From positions 1 through 64,000 of the forward strand of contig CAIVEH010000039.1 of NCBI GenBank assembly GCA_903904855.1: 64,000 nucleotides of DNA. Reading direction: 5' to 3'. Of this stretch, positions 9,879 to 19,603 are shown piece by piece. How positions within the stretch are numbered: position 1 is the first letter of the stretch; each line of letters begins with the position of its first letter. This stretch comes from an uncultured Bacteroidota bacterium. GTDB taxonomy: Bacteria; Bacteroidota; Bacteroidia; Chitinophagales; Chitinophagaceae. A model generated the notes under the pieces. It was not told the origin of the DNA, did no database searches, and saw only the letters and a program-made list of their open reading frames with translations. A program made the position numbers and the translations under genes.

Positions 9879-12170
9879 ATGTTTTCACGAACCCCGATTA
9901 AAATTATGGCTTTGTTGCTGTTTATGATATTCATCATATCATGTAGCAACAGCCGCCACCTGCCCGCTGGCGACAGCCTGTTCAAAGGCAGCAAAGTACA
10001 TATCAATGATCGGGAAGCAAAAAAGAAAGACCGTAAGGTTCTTGCCACTAACCTGGTAGCGCAGGTTAGGCCAAAACCCAACAGCAAGTCGCTCGGTATC
10101 CGGCTCAAACTATCATTGTATAATATGGCCGGAAATACCAAAAAGAAAAAAGGATTGCGTCAGTGGTTCAGAAATAAAGTGGGGGAGCCACCTGTGTTAG
10201 CCAGTGCCGTCCGGCTCACAACTGATAAGGAATTAATGGTTAACCTGATGCAGAATATGGGCTACTTCAATGCCACAGTTTCTGGCAGCCTGAAAACTGA
10301 CAAACGAAAAAAATCAACAACCGTTTTCGAAGTAATCACCGGCCCCCAGTACACCATTCAAAAAACCATTTTCAAAAAAGACTCCTCACTTATCAGCCGG
10401 TATATAGACAGCGGATTTTCGAACACAATGCTTAAAATTGATGTGCCCTATAATCTGGAACTTATTAAAGCAGAACGGAACCGTATAGACCAGGAATTAA
10501 AAGAAAAAGGCTATTTCTTCTTCCGGCCCGATTACCTCATCATCATTGCAGATACATCCATTGGCAACCATAAAGTGAATCTGTATGTACAACTTAAAGA
10601 GAATGAAATAACTGATGAAGCCAGAACAAGGTATACCATCAATGACATCTTCATCTTTTCCGATTTTAAACTTCGCGGATCAAAAGAAGACACCAATAAA
10701 TCAGACAGAGTCGCAATAAAAGGCTACTATGTAATAGATAACACAAAGGCATTTAAGCCCAAACTGTTTTCAGAGATGATGATCTTTGAAAAAGGCGATG
10801 TCTACAACATAGAAGACCAGAATGCTTCACTGAGCAGGCTGGTGAATATAGGTAATTTCAAATTTGTTAAAAGCCGCTTTGAGCCGATCGGCGATTCGCT
10901 GCTTAATGTTTACTATTATCTCACACCATTTCCCAAAAAAGCGCTGAGCTTCCAGTCAGGTGTGCTCAGCCAGAATGATAACCGGGCAGGTGTTGATGGT
11001 AGCATTAGCTGGCGAAACCGGAATGCTTTCAAAAATGCCGAGATGCTCTTGTTTAAGATAGGCGGCGGCTTTAATGCCCAATACAGTGGCCCGGTTCGCC
11101 AACCCAATATTTATAACCTTTCAGCAGAATCCGATCTTACTTTTCCGCGTTTCGAGGTTCCATTTATAAATTTAAGTACCGACAGCCGTTATCTTCCCCG
11201 CACAGTGATCAAATTGAAATACAATTATGAATCAGAATCAAACCTGTTGCGCATCAATTCCTATACTGCATCTTATGGTTTCAGCTGGAAGCATGGATTA
11301 CATACAGAGCATCAGTTTTACCCGGTCAATTTCACTTACGTAAAAACAGATACGCTGGGCAATGCCGACCGATTTAATCAGCTGTATGGCAACCTCATTT
11401 TCAATGGTATCATTATCGGGTCTACCTATGAATTCAATTATCATTCACAAACCGGATTACCCAAAACGCACTCCTTTTATTTCGACGGGCTGATAGACCT
11501 TGCAGGTAATGCACTTGGATTGGCAGAAAATGCCAATTACGAGCATAATCCAAAAACGCTATTGGGCACAACCTATGCACAGTATATAAAGCTGCAACCG
11601 GATTTCAGGTATTACCTGCGTTTTTCACCTGGCAGTACGCTCGCCTCACGCATTATGGCAGGTATCGGTATTCCATTAGGAAACTCCGGCCAGCTCCCCA
11701 ATGTAAAAGAATTCTGGGCAGGCGGCAATAGCGACCTACGCGGATTTCCATCAAGGCTGGTTGGCCCTGGCACATTTAATGCCTATAGTAACGGCACTAA
11801 ATCCCGGTATATAGAAACATTGGGTGATCTTAAGTTGGAAAGCAATTTAGAACTCCGCCAGCGGCTGTATAAGTTTATCGGTTTAGGACTGTTTGTAGAT
11901 GCAGGCAATATCTGGCTCTACCATAATGACCCTTTATTGCCAGGTGGAGCATTTACATCAAATTTCTATAACCAGCTTGCAGCCGATGCAGGCTTCGGCC
12001 TCCGCTTCGACTTCAAAATACTGATACTCCGCCTGGACTTGGGTATGCCCATACGTGAACCCTGGGTGACTCAAAATGGTGGCTGGGTATTCAACCAAAT
12101 CAATTTCAGCAACAGCACCTGGAGAAAGGATAACCTTGTGTTTAATATAGCAATCGGGTATCCGTTTTAG
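9879..12170 (+). CDS. tamL: BamA/TamA-family outer-membrane protein, lipoprotein form TamL
   Basis: 763 residues. The N-terminus MFSRTPIKIM...FIISCSNS is a lipoprotein signal with lipobox Cys22, the feature that separates Bacteroidota TamL from proteobacterial TamA. POTRA-like repeats occupy about residues 35-370. A 16-strand-type barrel fills the rest, including the loop-6 motif NSDLRGF near residue 625 and a C-terminal phenylalanine (AIGYPF). It should form the outer-membrane end of the Tam complex with TamB, inserting or exporting outer-membrane components. It immediately follows tamB. Confidence 0.93.
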   Translation: MFSRTPIKIMALLLFMIFIISCSNSRHLPAGDSLFKGSKVHINDREAKKKDRKVLATNLVAQVRPKPNSKSLGIRLKLSLYNMAGNTKKKKGLRQWFRNKVGEPPVLASAVRLTTDKELMVNLMQNMGYFNATVSGSLKTDKRKKSTTVFEVITGPQYTIQKTIFKKDSSLISRYIDSGFSNTMLKIDVPYNLELIKAERNRIDQELKEKGYFFFRPDYLIIIADTSIGNHKVNLYVQLKENEITDEARTRYTINDIFIFSDFKLRGSKEDTNKSDRVAIKGYYVIDNTKAFKPKLFSEMMIFEKGDVYNIEDQNASLSRLVNIGNFKFVKSRFEPIGDSLLNVYYYLTPFPKKALSFQSGVLSQNDNRAGVDGSISWRNRNAFKNAEMLLFKIGGGFNAQYSGPVRQPNIYNLSAESDLTFPRFEVPFINLSTDSRYLPRTVIKLKYNYESESNLLRINSYTASYGFSWKHGLHTEHQFYPVNFTYVKTDTLGNADRFNQLYGNLIFNGIIIGSTYEFNYHSQTGLPKTHSFYFDGLIDLAGNALGLAENANYEHNPKTLLGTTYAQYIKLQPDFRYYLRFSPGSTLASRIMAGIGIPLGNSGQLPNVKEFWAGGNSDLRGFPSRLVGPGTFNAYSNGTKSRYIETLGDLKLESNLELRQRLYKFIGLGLFVDAGNIWLYHNDPLLPGGAFTSNFYNQLAADAGFGLRFDFKILILRLDLGMPIREPWVTQNGGWVFNQINFSNSTWRKDNLVFNIAIGYPF

Positions 12171-12216
12171 GGTAGAAATCTTCTATTCTTCTCTGTTACT
12201 TGCAGCAATTGAAATA

Positions 12217-12861
12217 TCATACCCCCCCGATTTCATCCATTACCACTTCCAGCTCGCTAAGCATCATTGCCGTTGCTCCCCATATTATAGTACCATCTTC
12301 CAGTTGATAGGCCTTTACCTTTCGGATAACATCCGGTATTGCGGGCGAGATAACATCAGTTACTGTCTTACGTTCATGATGAAACAGACTCGATAAAGGA
12401 ACCTCTATAGTATATGATACCTCGTTCTGGCTGAGGTTGTAATTCAGTCGATTTTCTGAAAAGGCTACAAACGGGTATACATGAAAATTGCTAACCGGTA
12501 TATACAAAGGTGAAAGTGCTCCAAGCACATCAATTTCTGATGAATCAATACCTACCTCTTCCCATGCCTCACGCAGGGCAGTGGCTTTCAGGTCTTCATC
12601 TTCTTCATCCTTACTCCCACCCGGAAAGCTAACCTGGCCGCTATGAGCAGTTTTATCTTCCCTCCTTTTCATAAGCAGCACATGCAGCTCATCATCTACC
12701 TTGAACAATAGGCAAAGCACGGCACTGAGCCTTGCATTATCAGGCACTTTGAGTGGCGCATTCACAACCCGGCCCATCATTCGCTCCTGAGCGGCGAACC
12801 CAGGCAGCGGTTGTTGCAATCGCTGCCTGAGCTTTTCTATTTTATGTTTATAATCACTCAA
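12217..12861 (-). CDS. CoA pyrophosphatase-type Nudix hydrolase
   Basis: 214 residues. The Nudix box GGSKDEEDEDLKATALREAW plus EEVG carries the metal-binding glutamates. The preceding LLMKRREDKTAHSGQVSFPGG matches the extra UPF0035 signature of CoA diphosphatases (NudL/PCD1 type), which cut CoA or its oxidised forms to phosphopantetheine and 3',5'-ADP. The only in-frame start that keeps the conserved N-terminal helix is TTG at 12861; an upstream stop lies 42 bases before it and no ATG intervenes. It follows pirin by 23 bases on the same strand and converges with tamL. Confidence 0.9.
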   Translation of the reverse strand: MSDYKHKIEKLRQRLQQPLPGFAAQERMMGRVVNAPLKVPDNARLSAVLCLLFKVDDELHVLLMKRREDKTAHSGQVSFPGGSKDEEDEDLKATALREAWEEVGIDSSEIDVLGALSPLYIPVSNFHVYPFVAFSENRLNYNLSQNEVSYTIEVPLSSLFHHERKTVTDVISPAIPDVIRKVKAYQLEDGTIIWGATAMMLSELEVVMDEIGGV

Positions 12862-12884
12862 ATCCTGTATATCCTGTTTATAAA

Positions 12885-13604
12885 TTAAAAAGTCATTGGC
12901 ACTTCAAAAATTATCACATCGCTATCCTTGAGGGCTTGTATTTCAAAACTATCTGTCTCGCTTATTCCTGTTGCATCCCGCTTGTTCAATACCTGTTCAC
13001 CCACTTTTATGCTACCCTCAATTACAAAGATATAGGCTCCATGATTTGCGCTATGCAAATTATGTGTTACACTTTTCCCAGTCTCCAGAACAGTACGATA
13101 AATCCATGCATCCTGATGGATTTTAAGGCCAGGATCGTTATTATTTATAGGCGAAACCAGGGTTTGCATTTTGTTCTGCCTGTCGTCAGCCGGAAAAGTT
13201 TTCTGATCATAACGAGGTGTTACCATTTTCTTATCCGGGAATATCCAGGTTTGCAGCAGGTTCACCTTTTTGTGCGGATCAGGGTTATACTCACTGTGGG
13301 TAACACCTGTCCCCGCACTCATTACCTGTACTTCGCCGGGTACAATCTGCTGGGTATGGCCCATGCTGTCTTTATGCTCCAGTGTGCCATCGAGCACAAT
13401 GGTAATGATCTCCATATTATCATGGGGATGTTTGCCGAAGCCTTCCCCTCCTGCAACAATATCATCATTCAGTACCCTTAAAGCTCCAAAATGAATCTTT
13501 GCAGGATCGTACCAGCCGGCAAAGCTGAAGGAATGATGGGCATCGAGCCAGCCGTGGTTGGCGTGGCCTCTTTTACCAGCTGCATGAAAAATTGTTTTTG
13601 CCAT
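12885..13604 (-). CDS. Pirin-family protein
   Basis: 239 residues from the ATG at 13604; an in-frame upstream ATG at 13643 would add a 13-residue tail not seen in pirins. The N-terminal cupin has GWYDPAKIHFGALRVLNDD, then HPHDNMEII and GTGVTHSEYN, giving the His/His/His/Glu-type iron site. A second, degenerate cupin follows. Bacterial pirins of this type include YhhW-like quercetin 2,3-dioxygenases. The physiological substrate here is unknown. Likely transcribed with the Nudix gene. Confidence 0.92.
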   Translation of the reverse strand: MAKTIFHAAGKRGHANHGWLDAHHSFSFAGWYDPAKIHFGALRVLNDDIVAGGEGFGKHPHDNMEIITIVLDGTLEHKDSMGHTQQIVPGEVQVMSAGTGVTHSEYNPDPHKKVNLLQTWIFPDKKMVTPRYDQKTFPADDRQNKMQTLVSPINNNDPGLKIHQDAWIYRTVLETGKSVTHNLHSANHGAYIFVIEGSIKVGEQVLNKRDATGISETDSFEIQALKDSDVIIFEVPMTF

Positions 13605-13802
13605 AATTATCGGTTTTGAAATTTTACGTGTATCTACATACATTGCAAACGCCCTGCCACATTAAATCTCTGCCAAAGTTGCAGAAATAATATGTTAAAT
13701 TGCCGTTTGATTCTGTAAATCAAAAAACTTTTTAAACGAATTTTCCTCGGTTTTGAATGATTTTTGAACAGAAGTACTTTTTGATTTTTTACTTTTTACA
13801 AC

Positions 13803-14966
13803 ATGCCACAAACTATACTTGTAATAGACGACGAAAGAGCAATACGCAAAGCGCTAGGGGAAATACTTTCTTTTGAAGGGTTTGTTATCGATGAAGCAGC
13901 CGATGGCGCTGAAGGTGCCAAAAAGTTAAAAGAAAACAATTACGATTGCATTCTCTGCGATATCAAGATGCCCAAAATGGATGGCATGGAGGTACTGCAA
14001 TATGCCAAGACAGAGAAACCTGATATACCTTTCATAGTAATCTCAGGCCATGGAAATATTGAAACCGCTGTTGATGCAGTTAAGAAAGGAGCCTACGACT
14101 ATATATCCAAACCACCAGACCTTAACCGCCTGCTTATTACGGTAAGAAATGCGATGGAGAAAAAATCGCTGGTAACTGAGACAAAGCTACTTAGGAAGAA
14201 AATAGCCCGAGGTAATGAAATGATAGGATCAGGAGAGGCAATGATGCGCATACAGGAAACAATTGCCAAGGTAGCGCCTACTGATGCCAGAGTACTTATT
14301 ACTGGTGAAAACGGTGTAGGTAAAGAACTGGTAGCCCGGCGGCTGCATGAACTGAGTCACAGGGCCGGCGGACCTATGATAGAAGTTAACTGTGCAGCTA
14401 TCCCATCCGAATTGATAGAAAGCGAATTGTTTGGTCATGAAAAAGGATCTTTTACATCCGCTATCAAGCAAAAACTGGGAAAATTTGAGCAGGCCAATGG
14501 TGGTACGCTTTTCCTCGACGAGATAGGCGATATGAGCCATGATGCACAGGCCAAAATGCTGCGTGCCCTTCAGGAAAGTAAAATAACGCGCGTGGGTGGC
14601 GAAAAGGATATAAAAGTTGATGTTCGCGTTGTGGCTGCTACCAATAAAAACCTGCTGGAAGAGGTGGAAGCAAAAAAATTCCGGCTCGATTTGTATCACA
14701 GAATCAGTGTGATACTGATACAGGTTCCATCACTAAATTCCCGCAGGGAGGATATTCCCGAACTAATACGTCATTTTCTTAAAGACATCTGCGATGATTA
14801 TAAACAACCTGTAAAAGAGATGGAGCAGGATGCTATTGATAAACTTCAGGGGCATAACTGGACAGGAAACATCCGGGAGCTACGCAATGTGGTTGAGCGG
14901 CTCATTATATTGTCAGATAAAATTATTACAAAGAAGGATGTGGAGACTTATATACTGGTAAAGTAA
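13803..14966 (+). CDS. NtrC-type response regulator lacking a DNA-binding domain
   Basis: 387 residues. The receiver domain (1-120) has phospho-acceptor Asp53 in CDIKMPKMDG and Lys103. The AAA+ domain (about 140-370) has Walker A GENGVGKE (168-175), Walker B LFLDE (236-240), and arginine-finger region FRLDLYHR. The sigma-54 contact loop reads GSFTSA (215-220) instead of GAFTGA. The protein stops soon after the AAA+ lid (NWTGNIRELRNVVERL), so the Fis-type helix-turn-helix is absent. No histidine kinase is adjacent. Either it activates sigma-54 from solution, or it uses the AAA+ domain for something else. Confidence 0.9.
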   Translation: MPQTILVIDDERAIRKALGEILSFEGFVIDEAADGAEGAKKLKENNYDCILCDIKMPKMDGMEVLQYAKTEKPDIPFIVISGHGNIETAVDAVKKGAYDYISKPPDLNRLLITVRNAMEKKSLVTETKLLRKKIARGNEMIGSGEAMMRIQETIAKVAPTDARVLITGENGVGKELVARRLHELSHRAGGPMIEVNCAAIPSELIESELFGHEKGSFTSAIKQKLGKFEQANGGTLFLDEIGDMSHDAQAKMLRALQESKITRVGGEKDIKVDVRVVAATNKNLLEEVEAKKFRLDLYHRISVILIQVPSLNSRREDIPELIRHFLKDICDDYKQPVKEMEQDAIDKLQGHNWTGNIRELRNVVERLIILSDKIITKKDVETYILVK

Positions 14967-15127
14967 GACAGCGCATTTTCTAACATGATTCTTTCCGTTT
15001 CCGGATACTTTGAGTTATTTCCAAATGGAATTGTTTCCTGCTGACTCTTAATGTACATAATTGAACCAGTCTATTCATCACTTTAAAGTGTGCGGGATAG
15101 ACTGGTGTAAAATTCAATTCTTCGATA

Positions 15128-16228
15128 TTAACGATGACCCCGGTCTCCGCCACCTTGTGGACGAGCCTGTTGGGGTTGTTGTTGCGGCTGTTGTCTTTGC
15201 TGCTGTGGCTGCTGCGGACGGGATTGTTGCTGCGGTTGCGGGCGTGCCTGTTGTGGCTGCTGATGTTGTTGTTGCGGTTGTTGTCTTTGCTGCGGCTGTG
15301 CCTGCGGTTGCTGCTGACGCGGTTGTTGTGGCTGCGGACGAGCTTGCTGTGGCTGCTGACGTTGCGGTTGAGGCTGTTGCCTTTGCTGCGGTTGTGGTTG
15401 CTGTGGACGTGATTGAGGTTGTGGTTGCGGACGAGCTTGTTGCGGTTGCTGGCGTTGTTGCTGCGGTTGCGGACGAGCCTGTTGTGGCTGCTCACGTTGT
15501 TGCTGTGGCTGCTGACCAGGCTGCCGGGCGGGAGGTGTAGTTTCCGGCCTTACAGCTCCGTTCCTTGTTGCATTTGCAGGTGTGCCATGATTAAAGTTTG
15601 CAAACTGGCCACGGTCTTTTCCGGCCGACTGCTGATGGGATACCTGAACGCCCGTGGGCTGAATATGATTCTCCCGCATAGCAGATTGCTCCTGCCCCGA
15701 TGGACGGGCTCCGGTTCCGCCCCGGCCATTATAACTGGTACCGCCGCCTCGGTTGCTACCCCCAGAATTGCTGACATAAGTATGCTGAATAACGGTTCTG
15801 TTTACGTTTGAAACTGCGGTATTGTACCTAAAATGGCGTCCCTCCCATCTGCCTCCACCATAGCCGTAACCACTATATCCATAACCATAGTTTACGCCGC
15901 CATAAAAACCTACATTTCTACCCCAATACCCTCTGTGAAAGCCATAGATACCGCCAGTATAACCCCAATAACAGGGTGTCCACAAATATCCAAATTGGGG
16001 AGGCATAACCCATGCCCCGGGCACCCAGTAGTAACCATCTATATTATCATATGCCCAATAGCCCGGCGTCCATATATATCCTTCAGCAGGGCATTCCGGT
16101 TGGATATAATCAGGAATCGGTGGTGGAGCAATATTGGCAGAGATGGAAATTTCTATCTGCGAGAATACTGGAACAGGTGATACCATTGCAATAACTGCCA
16201 GTAGTACAATTATACTTATCTTTTTCAT
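15128..16228 (-). CDS. Secreted YXWGXW-repeat protein with Gln/Pro/Arg-rich tail
   Basis: 366 residues from the ATG at 16228 (an upstream ATG at 16249 adds seven residues). A signal peptide (MKKISIIVLLAVIAMVSPVP) ends near FSQ. Four YXWxxxxW-type repeats follow (YIWTPGYW, YYWVPGAW, YLWTPCYW, YGFHRGYW), then a Gly/Tyr-rich stretch. From about residue 200 to the end it is almost entirely Q, P and R, with RPQPQQ and RQQPQQ motifs. YXWGXW proteins are common in Bacteroidota envelopes, function unknown. The tail makes long open frames on the other strands that are not genes. Confidence 0.85.
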   Translation of the reverse strand: MKKISIIVLLAVIAMVSPVPVFSQIEISISANIAPPPIPDYIQPECPAEGYIWTPGYWAYDNIDGYYWVPGAWVMPPQFGYLWTPCYWGYTGGIYGFHRGYWGRNVGFYGGVNYGYGYSGYGYGGGRWEGRHFRYNTAVSNVNRTVIQHTYVSNSGGSNRGGGTSYNGRGGTGARPSGQEQSAMRENHIQPTGVQVSHQQSAGKDRGQFANFNHGTPANATRNGAVRPETTPPARQPGQQPQQQREQPQQARPQPQQQRQQPQQARPQPQPQSRPQQPQPQQRQQPQPQRQQPQQARPQPQQPRQQQPQAQPQQRQQPQQQHQQPQQARPQPQQQSRPQQPQQQRQQPQQQPQQARPQGGGDRGHR

Positions 16229-16490
16229 AACCATATTATTGAAACTCATTCTTTAAGCGGAAAATACTTCAGCTTATTTCCCAGTTGGATATTGATACCA
16301 AAGGTGAGCAGTTTTACAAAGTGGGCTATTACAGAATTCATGAAAAAAGTTACATAGTTCGTATAGTGATTAGACGAACCAGTAAATTTTCTATGATATT
16401 TTGCAGCTGACATTAAACTATTTTATTCTGCCAAAGTCTCAATCGGGTAACTTTTATGGAAAAACCAATTCAACTAAAAAAACAAAAACT

Positions 16491-17369
16491 ATGCTTAAAT
16501 TGAAAACACTGCTTTATGTAAGCACTGCAGCAATCACAATGACTGCCTTCATTTTTGCAGCATCCTGCAAAAAAAATAAATCCACTTCTACTGTTGCCGA
16601 AACCACAGTATCAGCCGCTGATCAGTCCTTAGCTGAAAAATCATTTACCGATGCACAAACCATTTCTGAAAATGCAGCTGCCGGAGGTTCAATGAATTAC
16701 AGGGTTACTAAACTAACTGGCTTACCATGTGCCACAGTTACCCGCGACACTACAGGGACAAATACGGTAGTTACTATCAACTTTGGCCCCACCGATTGTA
16801 TTTGTCTCGATGGCCGTACCAGGAGAGGTGAGATTATCATTACCTACCCTAAAGGGCCATGGTATACTATAGGTGCCACACACACTATTACATTCAGTGG
16901 CTATTATCAGAACGATAACGCAATCACTGGCACAAAAACGGTTACCTATGCCGGACTCAATGGTTCTGGACAACCTTATTTCAATGTTACTATCAACGGT
17001 ACAGTTACCTATCCAAGCGGCAAAACGGTTACTGCAAGCTGGACAAGGGTACGTACATGGCTCAGTGGATTTACCCTTTCAGGTAGTACACCTGTGTGGT
17101 CTTCTGGCATAGTTTATTCTGTTTCTGGTACTGGTACTATGACAAACTCAGACGGCAAGGTGGTTGATATTACTATTCCTACTTCCACACCCCTTGTATT
17201 TACATGGGGTTGTAAATGGATTGAAGCAGGCACTATTTCTTACACTCTAGTATCAGATGGTAAAACACGTAGTATCAATTATGGCAGCAATACGCCTCCC
17301 TATTCCTGCGATGCTACGGCTGTTGTTACCCTCGCCAATGGCACACAGGTTACTATAACTAAACCTTAA
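16491..17369 (+). CDS. Uncharacterised lipoprotein
   Basis: 292 residues from the ATG at 16491, chosen because it opens a lipoprotein signal (MLKLKTLLYVSTAAITMTAF...FAASCKKN) with the lipobox cysteine near residue 25. The mature part is Thr/Ser/Gly-rich beta structure with a CICLDGRTRRGEI segment. Similar secreted proteins occur in Chitinophagaceae, but I know no function. It is monocistronic: a strong intrinsic terminator begins 22 bases after the stop codon. Confidence 0.75.
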   Translation: MLKLKTLLYVSTAAITMTAFIFAASCKKNKSTSTVAETTVSAADQSLAEKSFTDAQTISENAAAGGSMNYRVTKLTGLPCATVTRDTTGTNTVVTINFGPTDCICLDGRTRRGEIIITYPKGPWYTIGATHTITFSGYYQNDNAITGTKTVTYAGLNGSGQPYFNVTINGTVTYPSGKTVTASWTRVRTWLSGFTLSGSTPVWSSGIVYSVSGTGTMTNSDGKVVDITIPTSTPLVFTWGCKWIEAGTISYTLVSDGKTRSINYGSNTPPYSCDATAVVTLANGTQVTITKP

Positions 17370-17390
17370 TTTTCAGTCATGATATTTTAT

Positions 17391-17419
17391 AAAAGGCGGA
17401 TCACCTCTCCGCCTTTTTT
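17391..17419 (+). terminator. Intrinsic terminator of the lipoprotein gene
   Basis: A 10-bp perfect stem (AAAAGGCGGA / TCCGCCTTTT, 17391-17400 and 17408-17417) with a 7-base loop, running into a T-tract. It ends 28 bases before the next gene. Confidence 0.85.
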
Positions 17420-17446
17420 CATTTTCATTTTCCCTATTTTTGTTTC

Positions 17447-17872
17447 ATGGAAAATCGCTTCAATCTACGTGTATATGGTTTGTGGGTTCACGACAACAAA
17501 ATACTCATCAACGAGGAAATGATAAGGGGTAAATCCATCATCAAATTCCCCGGTGGCGGTCTGGACATGGGAGAAGGAACAATTGATGGGCTCAGACGCG
17601 AATGGATGGAAGAGCTTTCTATAAAAATTGAAGTTCTCAGCCATTTCTACACTACCGATTTTTTCCAGGCCTCAGCTTACGACAATTCCCAGGTTATCAG
17701 CATTTATTATTGGATCAATGCACAGATGCCTGAAAAAATTGTAAACCATATGCCAAACGAGCGTACCTTCTGGCACAGTATCTGGGATATTTCTGCCGAC
17801 ACTTTCACGCTGCCAATTGATAAAAAAGTAGGCTGCCTTCTTTATGAGCATTTTCATGCTATTCCTTATTAA
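17447..17872 (+). CDS. Nudix hydrolase
   Basis: 141 residues. The Nudix box is near residues 35-57: GGGLDMGEGTIDGLRREWM followed by EEL. Catalytic Glu residues and the REW-EE core are present, but the usual Gly after EE-x is Ser (EELSI). Substrate cannot be read from sequence. A TATTTTTG -7-like box (17435-17442) ends four bases before the ATG, which would make the mRNA leaderless or nearly so. Confidence 0.88.
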   Translation: MENRFNLRVYGLWVHDNKILINEEMIRGKSIIKFPGGGLDMGEGTIDGLRREWMEELSIKIEVLSHFYTTDFFQASAYDNSQVISIYYWINAQMPEKIVNHMPNERTFWHSIWDISADTFTLPIDKKVGCLLYEHFHAIPY

Positions 17873-17951
17873 TTTCCATAGCATTATCTCAACGATCATT
17901 ACCTATAAAAATAAAGAAACAGGCAATAAATTTCGGTGAAATTTCTGAATT

Positions 17952-18887
17952 TCATGACCCGGTTTTTATAGCCTTTATATTCCTCATTATACCCTTCCAC
18001 TTCGTGCGCTTAAGCGGAGAGTTTTTAAAGGTACTGTTGAATGCCTCTTCGCTCATATCTTCCCATTCTTTTAAGGAAAGATTGAGTACCTGGCGTATCG
18101 GGGTAAAAGCAGTCTCTTTTGTTTCATGGGCAAAGCGGTTCCACGGGCATACATCCTGGCAAATATCGCAGCCAAACATCCAGCCATTCATTTTATCATG
18201 AAACTCACCAGGTATCAGCGCATCTTTAAGCTCTATAGTTAAGTAAGAAATACATTTGCTGCCATCTACCAATGATGGCGAAACAATAGCCTGGGTAGGG
18301 CATGCATCTATACATCGGGTGCAGCTACCGCAATGGTCGGTGGCAAAAGGTGCATCCGACACAAGGTCCAGGTCGGTAATCAGAGTAGCAATAAAAAACC
18401 ACGACCCTGAATTACGTGTAATCAGATTGCCGTTTTTACCAACCCAGCCCAGCCCGCTACGCACTGCCCAGCTACGCTCCAGCACCGGAGCGCTGTCCAC
18501 AAATCCACGCCCATCCACAGCTCCTATATTGGTCTGAATAAAATCCAGCAATTCATTTAGCTTATCCCTTATTACAAAATGGTAATCGGTTCCGTAGGCA
18601 TATTTGGCAATTTTTGGTGCATCAGCCTGCTGTTGTTCTGCCGGAAAATAATTTAGCAGTAAAGTTATTACCGACCTGGCTCCCGGCACCAGTTTGCGGG
18701 GGTCAGTACGCAGGTCAAAATACCGTTCCATATATTGCATTCCACCCTGGTAGCCGTTTTTGAGCCATTGCTCCAGCCGCACTGCATCTTCATCCAGGTG
18801 TGTAGCCATGGCTATACCACAACTCATAAACCCGAGGCGACTTGCTTCTGATTTGATTAAGCTGGTATTTTTATTGGCTGTGGGCAA
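17952..18887 (-). CDS. queG: Epoxyqueuosine reductase
   Basis: 311 residues, full length. QueG performs the last step of queuosine synthesis in tRNA, reducing epoxyqueuosine with cobalamin and two 4Fe-4S clusters. Cluster motifs are [12 protein letters not shown] and [10 protein letters not shown] in the C-terminal half; the RDYH-like N-terminal region includes [12 protein letters not shown] and [11 protein letters not shown]. The start is TTG at 18887: an in-frame TAG lies four codons upstream, and the next ATG would delete the conserved first helix. It follows yigZ by 15 bases, likely one transcript. Confidence 0.95.
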   Translation of the reverse strand: MPTANKNTSLIKSEASRLGFMSCGIAMATHLDEDAVRLEQWLKNGYQGGMQYMERYFDLRTDPRKLVPGARSVITLLLNYFPAEQQQADAPKIAKYAYGTDYHFVIRDKLNELLDFIQTNIGAVDGRGFVDSAPVLERSWAVRSGLGWVGKNGNLITRNSGSWFFIATLITDLDLVSDAPFATDHCGSCTRCIDACPTQAIVSPSLVDGSKCISYLTIELKDALIPGEFHDKMNGWMFGCDICQDVCPWNRFAHETKETAFTPIRQVLNLSLKEWEDMSEEAFNSTFKNSPLKRTKWKGIMRNIKAIKTGS

Positions 18888-18902
18888 GTTCAGTTTCTAT
18901 GT

Positions 18903-19514
18903 TTACTGTTCAGATACTTTAACAGATACTCCACGAATTTCTGAAAGCTTTTTCACAATACCTTCATAATTCACTTTAGGTATACCTGAGGTTACAATAC
19001 AAAACAATTGCAGGTCCTGCTTATAAATGGTTGCTTCTGCCTGTTTCAGCAGGTACAGCACCTCACCCATCACAGGATAATCGAAGCTGATATCAGCCAC
19101 TATCTCTATCCATTTTTCCACTGTCGGCACATTTTCCATGGCCAGGGCTGAGGCTGTTTTATAGGCATTGATAAGGCCAGGCACACCAAGTAATGTGCCG
19201 CCAAAATACCGCACCACCACTACAAGTACATTGGTCAGCCCCAGGCTGTCTATTTGCCCAAGTATGGGTTTCCCTGCGCTGCCCGATGGTTCGCCATCAT
19301 CTACCGCCCGATATTGCGTGCCATCAGTCCCGATTCTATATGCATAACAATGATGCACAGCCTTTGGGTGCTCCTTCTTAAGTGCATGGATTTTTTCTTT
19401 CACATCTGCTGCAGAAACAACAGGATAAGAATAAGCCAAAAATTTACTGCCCCTGTCCTTGAAGTCGCCGGTTGATGAGGCTGCTATCGTTTTAAATTTT
19501 GTGGTTTCTTGCAT
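18903..19514 (-). CDS. YigZ/IMPACT-family protein
   Basis: 203 residues. The N-terminal IMPACT domain has RGSKFLAYSYPV and the family signature HHCYAYRIGTDG then VDDGEPSGSAGKPILGQI. A C-terminal DUF1949 domain follows. Bacterial members are broadly conserved and may bind RNA or affect translation or proline metabolism; the role is not settled. Just upstream of queG on the same strand. Confidence 0.93.
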   Translation of the reverse strand: MQETTKFKTIAASSTGDFKDRGSKFLAYSYPVVSAADVKEKIHALKKEHPKAVHHCYAYRIGTDGTQYRAVDDGEPSGSAGKPILGQIDSLGLTNVLVVVVRYFGGTLLGVPGLINAYKTASALAMENVPTVEKWIEIVADISFDYPVMGEVLYLLKQAEATIYKQDLQLFCIVTSGIPKVNYEGIVKKLSEIRGVSVKVSEQ

Positions 19515-19603
19515 TAGGAACTATGATAAAATAAAGCAATCTTCTTAACTGTACATAAAGACATGCATTTTACACTAAATAACTCTTTCAGTATTATTAT
19601 TGC

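Noticed and set aside
15061-15540. Long plus-strand frames rich in Ala/Val or Leu
   Set aside because: They arise from the repetitive CAG/CAA/CCG-type codons of the Gln/Pro-rich tail on the other strand.
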